Assembly (NCBI RefSeq): GCF_963678635.1
Contig: NC_087062.1
Span: 12,818,670-12,882,669 of the forward strand
DNA from: Symsagittifera roscoffensis
Taxonomy: Eukaryota; Xenacoelomorpha; Acoela; Convolutidae
Length of the DNA: 64,000 nucleotides
Direction of reading: 5' to 3'
Shown: positions 43,040 through 52,600 of the stretch, in pieces
Layout of the letters: every line of letters begins with the position of its first letter
How positions within the stretch are numbered: the stretch's first letter is position 1
Program-made: the position numbers and the translations under genes
Notes under the pieces: generated by a model
The model's database searches: none
What the model was told of the DNA's origin: nothing
What the model saw: only the letters and a program-made list of their open reading frames with translations

Positions 43040-43123
43040 CAGACAACAAAAATAAAATGTCAAAATTAACACAATGACGGTGAAACAGTTTGGAGGATTA
43101 TAAAAACATCTGGAGTATATGAT
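43040..43123. repeat. 84-bp flanking direct repeat, right copy
   Basis: Identical to 24609-24692 except one base, and it abuts the LTR end exactly. Gag sequence of the target continues from 43124. Confidence 0.9.
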
Positions 43124-43566
43124 CGTGGGCGAACGGATCATAGCGTTCGAGAGATACATTTCAATCTGTAGACACCAAAAGAAACATGAGAAAAGCTACG
43201 CCTATTTTCAAGAACTGGCTTTAAAAGCAGACTGTGAGAACTAAGAAGAATAGTGGTTGGGTGACATGTTCACGGCAAACAAGGTCATCGATAAGATTAG
43301 GGAAGATTTTAAAACTACGACAGCAAGAGATACATTCGATTATGCGCTCAGTAGAGGAAAGGAAATTGAAATTTCCAGGTCAATGAGAAACACCGGTATC
43401 TCCTCCCAACAATCGTTAAGGTAGACAACAAGTACAACAAACATCGAACAAGAAATCATAGCTTACATTAACAACCGTGTCTGTACAAAACAGTCCCATA
43501 CAAAACAGCAGGTTGCGAGCTTGCCAACAGAGGGTAGGGATTAATCTGAAACTTAGAGCCGGTTAT

Positions 43567-43598
43567 CGCCGCGAAGCGGCGACGTGCGCGCAGCGCGC
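43567..43598. repeat. GC-rich double hairpin
   Basis: CGCCGCGAAGCGGCG (43567-43581) and GCGCGCAGCGCGC (43586-43598) are two adjacent near-perfect palindromes in otherwise AT-rich DNA. The homologous place in copy 1 (about 6466-6485) lacks them. Confidence 0.8.
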
Positions 43599-43775
43599 CC
43601 ACCGGCGACCTTGAACCGGACTGTTTTGTATTGGACTGTTTTTTTCCTCCATTACATAATTTTTGGGACTTTTTTGTATTCGACTGTTTTGTATGGGACT
43701 GTTTTGTATATGCACCATTAACAACAACAACCAAAGAGGAAAACTCAAAAACAATGGAACTGGTTTTTTCAAAAA

Positions 43776-43975
43776 NNNNNNNNNNNNNNNNNNNNNNNNN
43801 NNNNNNNNNNNNNNNNNNNNNNNNNNNNNNNNNNNNNNNNNNNNNNNNNNNNNNNNNNNNNNNNNNNNNNNNNNNNNNNNNNNNNNNNNNNNNNNNNNNN
43901 NNNNNNNNNNNNNNNNNNNNNNNNNNNNNNNNNNNNNNNNNNNNNNNNNNNNNNNNNNNNNNNNNNNNNNNNNNN
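43776..43975. other. Assembly gap (200 N)
   Basis: 200 undetermined bases within the family-2 retroelement. Frames reported across it are meaningless. Confidence 0.99.
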
Positions 43976-44597
43976 AGTGAGGAAGTGGTTCATTTGGTTC
44001 ATGTCTGGTTCATTTTGTTCTCCACCTGTCTAGATATCATTACGATATACTACAGTGAGTTCGTAACTTTCATGTGTTTCTTATTAAACTTATTTAGAAA
44101 ACCATTATCACCGCACTATTTTTTTTGCTTCCTCCCTTAAAGTTTGGGTCTAGCTGCCTAGCGCAGAAACTAACAAAAACAGGTTAAGCTACCACTTGAC
44201 TTAACAACTGCGGCAATTGCAGCGACAACGACAATCAGCTACCGCGATCTACCAATGCGCAAAAAACCACACTCCCCAGAGAAAAACCGCCCGAATAAAG
44301 CGCCACTTGAGAAGACTACCAAAAACAACCACTGACAAAACGTGCACTATACCATAGCCGACAGAGACAGAGACATAGCCGACCTGCCCTGTCCACCAAC
44401 CAACTGAACACGCAGAGGATCTCATCAATTTTTTTACGGGTATGCAAGATGAACATGACGACATCATGAATGCCTTCCGAAGATGCTACAAATAAACATA
44501 CCAGAGACGGCTCGACAAAAGGAAAAGACTGGTATCAAAACATTTTGAACAACCCATTTGGCTAATTGAGCGCCACAACAGCCAATACTGGATCAGG

Positions 44598-47035
44598 ATT
44601 ACAGGCGAACGTCAATGATACCCTGCAAAGACATCAATCCGAATCAGAACTTTTGCCTATAGTAGATGGCTGTTTTCAAAAAAACCGATACTCTCAGCAA
44701 CAAGCCCTAAAACAGGTTTCGAACTCTTTTTATTGATAAACCGATCGCAGCTTGAAAAATCAAAACACGTTACAAAGCAAGTCCGAGAACAGTTGCAGGA
44801 CAGCAATTCCTTCAAGCAAAAGACTCTCAGAGATCGAAAAAAAGACAGATGCGAACGAACGAGAGCCTGGTGACTAGACTTCCTAAAAGAAAAATGACGG
44901 AAAAGGAGCATGTGCTTTGGCCTCTCGAAAAAAAACCGTTGATCAACCAATCTCGCTTGCTAAAAAAAGATTAGCCTGCAGACTACTCAAAAAAACTAAC
45001 CAAACTAGTCCTGGTCGTTTTTGCTATAGAACAGCGTATAACGCTACTCATTAAGAACTCAGATGACGATATAGACGATCCGACCATCTACTACGTCTTT
45101 CGACTACAGAGCATTAAGCAACCATCAACTCGTCGCGGGAATTTTTACATGGAACTCTCGAACATCATCAGCAACATGGTTGAATCTTTATAGACGCTTG
45201 CGTTCAAAGACGACGTGAACTCAACCTTAGGTTTGAACCGCTGTCGTAAAACTAGAAATTCAAAAGCTGCTTCTATGGACGTAATACAGCACTACCCAGA
45301 AAATCAACTAACTTACACTAATAAACCTTCAAATAATGAAGAAGGCAATTTGAATTAGCATGCGACAACCTTTGTTCCCTGTCACCGCAACAGATGAACC
45401 AGAACTTAAGCGAAGAGTGACCGACATTAAGTTTCATCACAAACTCGATGAGCCAACAGATCTCGATCATAAACCAATGAATAGTCACAAGGTACTTCAA
45501 AAACTCAATGGAATGCCAAAATCTAATCCGCTTGTCCCTTCGATGAGCAGTTTCATTGCCCAGCATGTCGCTGAAAATGTTAGGCATCAGTTTTTGAAAA
45601 TGTTTTTTTTTACTTTTGCCTAGGTCACCGTCATATAAAAATTTGCTGTTCAAAGCAATCATGCAGCCAGCAAGTACTAAAAACAAACAACAGCCGTCAG
45701 TTTACGTCAGGGCAGAATGCACAAAATCACGCATCACAGCCAATTTCATGTTCGAACTTGAAAGCATACGTTTCGCCGCGAAACAAAAAGACCAGGACAG
45801 CAGCACATAGAAGAAACAGAAAACAACTGGACTTACGTACTACAACCAGAGAAAGTTGGGAAACAGTCTCCAATAAATGGTGGAGAACCATCAATCTTAA
45901 TTTTTCCGGAGATACATGAATATCAACAAAAACCTATAGCGGCAGCAGCAACACATTAGGAACAGCAAAGATTGGCAAGATCAGCAGTCTCATCAGCATC
46001 AGCCAACAGCCAGTAGCAAAACAATGAAATCTATAAGAAGACAGCACAGCTTACAGCTATTCCCTTAGCCGACAAACCTCTGATAGAGCCACAATAAACA
46101 TTTATAAAAACTGCCAGCGTCTAGATTTTATATTTAAGAACCACTTCCAACCCCCCTTTTTTTGGTTTCAGCAAAATGAAGCAAACTGTAGCGGGCCAAC
46201 TGGAAAAATTGACCTCAAGCCGAGCTGTTCACATAAAAACTCAAAAAAATCTGCCTAATTACTTAAAAATCAGATAAACTCATAATGAATGAATATAAAA
46301 AATTTAAAGCCTTGAACTCCACGTGCGATCAAAAAAATTCAGGACGTTCAAACTCTAAAAAGATTAAAATTTACAGTTTTTACTGAAATTAATATTGTGT
46401 GAAATCTACACCGCTGGTTTTCTAAAACAATGAGCTTATAATATCTTCAAAGGAGACCCAGGTATCACGACTCTAACGTTGAATAAATAAAAAAAAATCA
46501 CATGAAAAATAATTTACGCTTAAAGTGTACAAAAAGCGCAGCAACTCGCCGTTGCGATATGAGTTTTTACAACGCCGTTGCGATATGAGAGATCCAAAAC
46601 ATTCGCAATTTGGAGAGCAATGCAAATTTTTGGCCCGCCACTATGTTGAGCCACCATATAAAGCAATGTAAAACGTAAAACCACCAACTTACTTGCCAAA
46701 AAAACGAGGTTGAAATGTTTTGTCAACCTTATTGAGTTTTTTTTATGCACGTCTAGTTATGAGTTTATGTGTTTGTAAAACCTGTTTGCTCGAAAATATC
46801 ATACCGTGTGTGAAGCATTTCAGACATGAAACCTTTTTTTCGTTTCCTGAAAACTCAAGAGCCTGGTAGCGTTCAATCAAGGTAGGTTTATTACTCATAT
46901 CGGTAATTCAATTTCCTCTGTTTTTTCAAGAATATGTGTTTTACAGTGCGACAAAAAATCTGAAATTTTTTGATTGTGAGTCTATTTTTTGCGAATGTTA
47001 TTGTCATCCGGCTAGATAGGCAAAATAGTTTTTCA
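44598..47035. repeat. Duplicated block D' (partner of 14430-16873)
   Basis: Colinear with block D, including the unidentified coding-like region (45360-45810) and the AT-rich part before the LTR. Some frames are longer here: about 44990-45350 reads through with only TAG interruptions (VLVVFAIEQRITLLIKN). A 20-bp local duplication (GCCGTTGCGATATGAG) at about 46547-46590 is private to this copy. Confidence 0.8.
45360..45810 (+). pseudogene. Unidentified coding-like region in block D'
   Basis: Frame 45360-45623 (MRQPLFPVTA) followed by frame 45616-45810 (containing FELESIRFAAKQ) are homologous to 15187-15853 in block D. The frame breaks are at different positions in the two copies, which argues for decay of a real gene. 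No domain recognised. Confidence 0.4.
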
Positions 47036-47039
47036 TAAA

Positions 47040-47247
47040 CTTATAAGTTCTCATGTGCTCACTGCGCTGAGTTGGTCAGATTACCTTGACTTATGTTCTA
47101 CGCGATTAACGTTAAGATATGCATGTCAGAATATAAATAAAATTTTACGAACAAGTCTTTTTATTTGTGCTCTCAGTTAGAGCTATTCATAGTTCACCAA
47201 TCCACTCTGATTCAACATCAATAGCGATCATACCTTCCACCATGACA
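47040..47247 (+). repeat. 5' LTR, family-1 element
   Basis: About 205 bp; start approximate. It has TATAAATAA at 47132 and an initiator-like TCAGTT at 47173, with AATAAA overlapping the TATA-like site. It ends GACA, and its last A begins the gag ATG. Confidence 0.7.
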
Positions 47248-48843
47248 TGGCGCAGCCAGCAGGTTTTACAAAAAATGCACTTAGCTTTAATCCATTTTCG
47301 GAAACAGCTTCAGCAGAACCGCCATTAGAATGGTCAAAGTGGGCAGCAATTGTTAAAAGTGCAGTTTTTGGAAAAGACGGGATCGAAAATCGAAATTAAT
47401 GAAGTGACGAACCGGAACTCGTCGATCCAACAGAACCCGTTTTTGTAGTCGAAATAACAGGGGAAAACGATTCACAATGGAAAACAGAGAAGTTAGAAAC
47501 CATAAAAAACGGGTCCGGTGGGAAACTTGATGCCTGAAAGCCCGTGAAAAGGGCGTTTTGTGCAACTCAGTACTATGGGATGAAGCAGATGCGAAAGTGC
47601 AAAGATACTTATTCTTTGTTTAGGCACCGAAGGCCAAAGGTAGGTTCAACAAAAATGTACAGGATTAAGTATACAATCTACAACAACAACGAGCGTTAGA
47701 AGATATTTTCATCGCACAAAGAGTTATTGCATCCAAACGATACAATTTTATTTGCCGTACACAACAAAAAATGAATCTTCAGAACGATTCCACGCTGACT
47801 TAGTGGAAGGAACTTGCATCACGAGCAGACTGCGGAGACCGAGAGGATGAATGGGTTTGGGATATGATCCACTAAGAGATTGCTAAGCCGAGATTGCCAA
47901 CAAATAGTGGTTTTGCATTTGTACCTAACCCTTTATTTTACGGTCCATGTCGAAAATCAAGACTTGGCGACTATCTGGCATATAAATCCGCTCGGAGTAC
48001 AGGACCCTGCTTGCGTTTTTTAGATATCGAAAAACCAAACGCGCCACGACACCCAATGTTCCGGGAAGACATATCGGGACTCCCAGTGAAGCTCACTCGG
48101 AAAGAACTACAAAGCAGTCCGATGAAAAGATAAGCTACAGGGAAAAGATGAGGGGGAAAGCCGGCACCACCGACGCCAACAAGGGGAATGAAGTCCAGTC
48201 GGAAACACGAAGATCGGAAAACCCCACATCAGTATCATCAAGCGACTCGGGGTCATCCACTTCGGAGAATATGGCACCACTACCGAATCGGTTGAACAAA
48301 AAGAACACACCGGAAAACGCCAAGCAACAACCACCAAAAGAAAATCGGATCGGGTCAGACAGTCAAATCTCGCCGGGGCACTGGGAAACCCGGTCCCGAT
48401 AAACGCAATTGGAAAGATGGTACAATCACCAGCAAAAAAATTTCAATCGAATTGCCGACGGACAAGACACCAAAAAGCTGCCACGACCAGAGAACAACAA
48501 TATCAACCCCCGACCTAACCTCAAAAGCCTTATCTCTGAAATAGGTTTTCATGAGAAATTGCCAGAAAACAAAGCTTGTGTCCAATTTCTGGAGGCCATA
48601 CGACCGAAAAGCAAAGAAGAAGACAATCAGACAACAGAAATTGTCGATTTGGTGTCTCCTGTAGAGAGTCCACAGAAAACACAAATTATAGGGGTTCTTG
48701 TCGTCACGAATATTCAAAACCAGAAACTCACAAACGTAGAACCCGACGACAGAAGAGACGAACTCGAAGAACACCAAGAGAAGCACAACAAAGATGACCA
48801 GGAAATCGAGGCCGGCGCACAGCAAACAGAGAAAGAAAAATAA
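47247..48843 (+). pseudogene. Family-1 gag, broken
   Basis: ATG at 47247 gives MAQPAGFTKN...EPPLEWSKW and stops at TAA 47397-47399. Gag pieces then continue in other frames (FIAQRVIASKRY; at 47894-48133 FVPNPLFYGPC...RFLDIEKPNAPRHPMF). The downstream part, frame 48148-48843 with TAA at 48400-48402, is Ser/Glu/Lys/Gln-rich (SVSSSDSGSSTSEN, later DRRDELEEHQEKH) and absent from the gag units of the array at 20933 and 22595. It may be an extended gag tail. No zinc knuckle, protease or RT motif is visible. Confidence 0.6.
47248..47263 (+). promoter_or_regulatory. Primer binding site, family-1 element
   Basis: TGGCGCAGCCAGCAGG directly after the LTR, the same core as in the gypsy element (7443) and the fragment at 17078. 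It overlaps gag codons 1-6. Confidence 0.6.
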
Positions 48844-48849
48844 CCATAT

Positions 48850-48919
48850 AGTCCTTTTAGGGACTTCAAAACTCAACACCGTCCTGACGGGACGTAAGAA
48901 CTCCGGTCCTATTGGGACC
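48850..48919 (+). promoter_or_regulatory. Three related stem-loops before the 3' LTR
   Basis: AGTCC-TTTTAG-GGACT (48850-48865), CGTCC-TGACG-GGACG (48880-48894) and GGTCC-TATTG-GGACC (48905-48919) share the GTCC/GGAC stem but differ in the closing pair, A-T, C-G and G-C, each time with the matching change on the other side. They sit between the gag stop and the polypurine tract. This suggests a selected RNA structure in the element's 3' UTR. Confidence 0.6.
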
Positions 48920-48956
48920 TAAAACTCCTAGAAATTTCAAATTTTTTATATTTCAT

Positions 48957-48965
48957 GAGGGAGAA
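48957..48965 (+). promoter_or_regulatory. Polypurine tract
   Basis: GAGGGAGAA just upstream of the 3' LTR, the expected place of the plus-strand primer. The similar AGGGGAGAA at 6844-6852 supports the assignment. Confidence 0.6.
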
Positions 48966-49176
48966 TATATATATGTTCTTACAAGCTCACTGAGTTGAGC
49001 TGGTCAGATGACCTTGAATTATGTTCTAAACGATTAACATTATGATATGCATGTCAGACCATAAATAAATACTTTATGAACAAGTTGTTTTATTTGTGCT
49101 CTCAGTTAGAGCTATTCATAGTTTACCAATCCGTTCGGATTCAATATCAATAGCGATCATACCTTCCGGTATGACA
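48966..49176 (+). repeat. 3' LTR, family-1 element
   Basis: Matches 47040-47247. The start is set by the polypurine tract; a TG-initiated start at 48974 is an alternative. It ends GACA at 49176 and is followed by non-element sequence (GTTATC). Confidence 0.7.
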
Positions 49177-49699
49177 GTTATCTTTACAGTAGCAATTTTT
49201 TTTCAGAATTCGGCAGAGCTCTTTTGGATTGGTCGGCCAAAAAAGACTTCCTTAAAATACTACTCATGTGGTGTGATGAGAGAACTGAATCAAGTAATTG
49301 CAGAATCAAGTAATTGGCGCGGATGCACAATCAAGTAATTGGCGTGGACTTCAATACAAAATTTGTTTTCTGTAGTTTCACATAAACTTTGGTTTGGAGC
49401 CTTTGTTCTAAAATGCAACCAAAAACGTTAAATTTTTAAACTAAAACCTTATAGCTTTCAGACTCTGGCCCTCAGACGAGAATTTTTGTTCAGGGAAAGT
49501 TTCGGACGAAAAACTGAGCAAGTTAATTACATAAATTTTTGTTCGCTCCCAACCTTCATTCAAAAAATTCCATGAAAAATAAAGAGTTGCTTATAGCAGC
49601 AAATGTTAGCGTGTAAACCGAAATAAAAAATCCTCTTTCAATATTTCAATATCTTGTACTATTTAAATACCAAAATTATATTTTAGTGGTGAATTGCAA
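49177..49699. other. Intergenic region between LTR element and centriolin-like gene
   Basis: No gene. Four copies of CAAGTAATTG-like sequence occur at about 49291-49340. The 3' UTR of the minus-strand gene must lie here, but I see no clear AATAAA on the minus strand. Confidence 0.5.
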
Positions 49700-52600
49700 T
49701 TAGCGGTACAAATTATTAGCCATCTGGGAATACTCTTTCACTTGCCACTGAGAAGCGGCCAACAATTGTTTCATGATTTCCAGTTGATCCTCTGTCTTGG
49801 CTTTTTTACCCTCCGCTCTGGAAATTTCAGTATATAATTCTTCAGTTTTCCGTTTTATGTACTCGTATTCTAATTTCTTCTCGGATATATTCCGACTAAG
49901 CTGTTCACTCTCGGCTCTTCGCTCGTTTATTTCAACCAGATTTTTTCTCATATTTTCAGTCAAGACAAAATTTGAAGTTCGTCCTTCAAGAAAGCTCACA
50001 ATTTCTCCGACGCCGTTTTGCTGCAATGCAACTTTCTTCAACTCAGACCAGTTTTGGTCAATATTTCTAAATTTTTGCTCAGTTTTTGCAAGTTTTTCTT
50101 CGAGGTTTCGCAATTTTGTTTCTTTTTCTTTCGTCACGTTTTCCATATCTTCAAGTTTTTCAGCAAAATTTACTGAGTTGTGAAGTAGTTGATCTTTCTC
50201 ATCTAGTTTTTCCTCCAAGTTTTCAATTTCAATAGAAAATTCTTTTCGGATTCTCTCTTCGGCAGTTTGTATTTGCAATTGCTGATTTTGGATCAAATGT
50301 CTTTTCTCTATAAGTTGAGAATTCAGGGCTTCTGTTTCTTTCGTAAGAGACCAAATTTTGAGCTCTAGTGCCGAAATAATTTGGCCCAATTTTTGGATTT
50401 CTGTTTCGTAAAACTTTTCTGAGTTTTCAGCGGTTATCTTATTCTGAAACTTCAAGCTTTCGTTTTCTTGGGTCATTTCTGTGTAGTCATGTTCAAGTTC
50501 TTGGTTTTCAATTTGCAATTTTGTCAGCGATTTTTTCAATACCGAGTTACTTTCTTTGTTGGTTTTCCACTCACTTTCAGTAGATGATAACTTCTTGTTC
50601 AGTTTTGAAACTTCAGCTTTCAAATTGGAAATTTCTTGTTCCATTTCTTGTTTCTCTGCAATAGAGTCTTCTTTTTGTTGAGAATCTAACTTTTGTAACT
50701 TTTTGATTTCTTTTTGCAAATTTTCAACTTGATCTTTCAAGTTCTTCTCGTTTTGCTGGAACGATTCAACCGCTCGATCAAATCGGCTTTTTTCCTTTCT
50801 TTGCGTGTCGTGAGTTTGACTAATTTCCGAATCGTAAATCAACAATTCTCGTTCGAGAATATCAATTTTCTCCTTCAATTTTCCTCGTGTGATTTCAAAC
50901 TTTTCGAGTTGATTCTGAGAATTGCTTTTCTCTTTTTGCAGATTGTCAGTTAAAGACTTGATCTCTCTTTTCCACTGTTTTATTTTAAACTCAATTTCCT
51001 TTCGGTCTGTTTCTCGCCTTTCGGAATACTCTTTCCTCGTTTGGCCGACTAATTTTTTCAGTTCTTCGTTTTCCTGATTTTCGGCTATCAGTTTTTTGCT
51101 CACTTCTTGCTCTCTATTTTCAGCAGCATTAATTTTAGTTTGCATTTCGTGAATTTTTGAGTTCAAAACAAGTTGATAGTCTTTTAAAATTCGACCTGAT
51201 ATATCATTTTGATGAATCATTTGAATAGATTCCATTTGCGAGAAGTTGGAAGTTCCCTTGGCTAAAACTTGGACATGCCGCTGTAAGTCTTCTGGTTTTA
51301 TAGAGTTTTCAATATATTCGCTGAAGTTTTTTTGGACTATTGTCAATTCATCAGCTGAAGTTCTGTGTTTTGCAACTATTTCATCAAGTTCAACTCTTAA
51401 TTTTTGATTTTCATCGTCAGATTTCGACGCCCGTTTGTTTTGTAGTTTCATTTCGTGTCTCAGTTTTTGGTCAATCTGAGATTGTTTGTTTGCTTCGTGT
51501 TGGAGTCTAATAATTTCTCCTTGCATTTTTTTCGCAATTTGTTTTGCCATCGGTAGCTGGTCGCTGTTTTCTTTCCAAGACGAGAGGGTTTCTTGATCCG
51601 GATAATTATCCAGAATAACTTTCAAATCCCTATTTTTCAGTTCCAGTTGTTTCATATCTTCAAACACAACTTTCAATGACGTCAAGAAATGCTCCAACCG
51701 AATGAACAAATCCTGAATTCTTACGATTTTGCTGTCGTTTGCTTTTTCACGTGTGACAGAAACTTCAAGGTTGTTTTCCAAGCACTTATTCACATTGTGT
51801 AGACGAGCAATTTCTTTGCGAAGGTTTGTCATGTATTCACATACACTTTCTGCCATCGTCGACAGTTCGACTTTCAGTTCATCGTTTTGAATCAAAGCTG
51901 GATTTTTGGGCTTTGGAATGTTGGGCGATCTAGTCTGTGGGTGTATGAAACCGGAACCTTCCTGATCAAACCCATAATTTTCCCAACCACTATTCGGACT
52001 CGGATTCATGTATGTAATATTTGGCCCAATAAAGTCATATCTGGCGCCATTTGGAATGTCAATTGTCTGAGGAAAATATCCGTCCCCCTGAACTAAATCA
52101 GGAGGTGGCGCAATGTTTAGCTGACGTTCCAGTCCCATAACAGTTGCTGTTTCATTTCTCACCATTTTGAGCATTTGGTCTAACTCTTGCTGCAGGCTTC
52201 GATATTTCACTATTGCGTCGTCCAGAATTGGCTTCGGGTTTATACTCGGCTCGCTCGTCATTGACGAATCGGTCCTGTCTGCATTTTTGTCATTCGGCTT
52301 TGACTTTTTGTTCACATCTAGATCATCTTTTTTCACACCTGCACTAATTGAATCCGATTCACTGTTTTGTTTCACGCCATTTGTGTTTTGAGAATTATCG
52401 CGAGAACTGGTTCCTCTTTTTTCATTTTCAGTGGGTTGTTCAACCCGCCAAGGAAGCTCGCCTTTGTTTTCTACGAAGCCCCGATAGCCAGTCTTTGGAC
52501 CTGGCAGGTAGTTCGGGCTGAGTTTGTCTGCATAAGGTGGCAATTCTCTGTTTCTGAAATACGGAGACTGATTTCCGTCATTTTCAGCCTGTGTCAGGTT

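Larger units (their letters stand above)
43040..44597 (+). pseudogene. Family-2 gag, copy 2, 3' part
   Basis: Continuation of the gag split at 24692. The frame reads RIIAFERYISICRHQKKHEK, then after two in-frame stops WLGDMFTANKVIDKIRED, a pattern resembling the C-terminal capsid of gypsy-type Gags. It has the inverted TGTTTTGTAT iterons at 43481-43709 and a GC-rich double hairpin at 43567-43598, then runs into the gap. After the gap (43976-44597) there is only degenerate sequence up to block D'. Confidence 0.6.
47040..49176 (+). mobile_element. Small gag-only LTR element (family 1)
   Basis: 5' LTR about 47040-47247 and 3' LTR about 48966-49176 share their whole length, with perhaps 15 percent difference. 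Both end GACA. Inside are a PBS (47248), a broken gag, a C-terminal acidic/Ser-rich coding block, three small hairpins and a polypurine tract. No pol is present, so mobility would depend on enzymes from another element. A target duplication could not be confirmed. Confidence 0.75.

Noticed and set aside
43631-44140. ORF of 169 aa across the gap
   Set aside because: Two thirds of it is N; the frame has no meaning.
48355-48879. Minus-strand ORF of 174 aa with hydrophobic stretches
   Set aside because: Antisense shadow of the Lys/Glu-rich gag tail at 48148-48843; hydrophobicity follows from the complement of A-rich codons.
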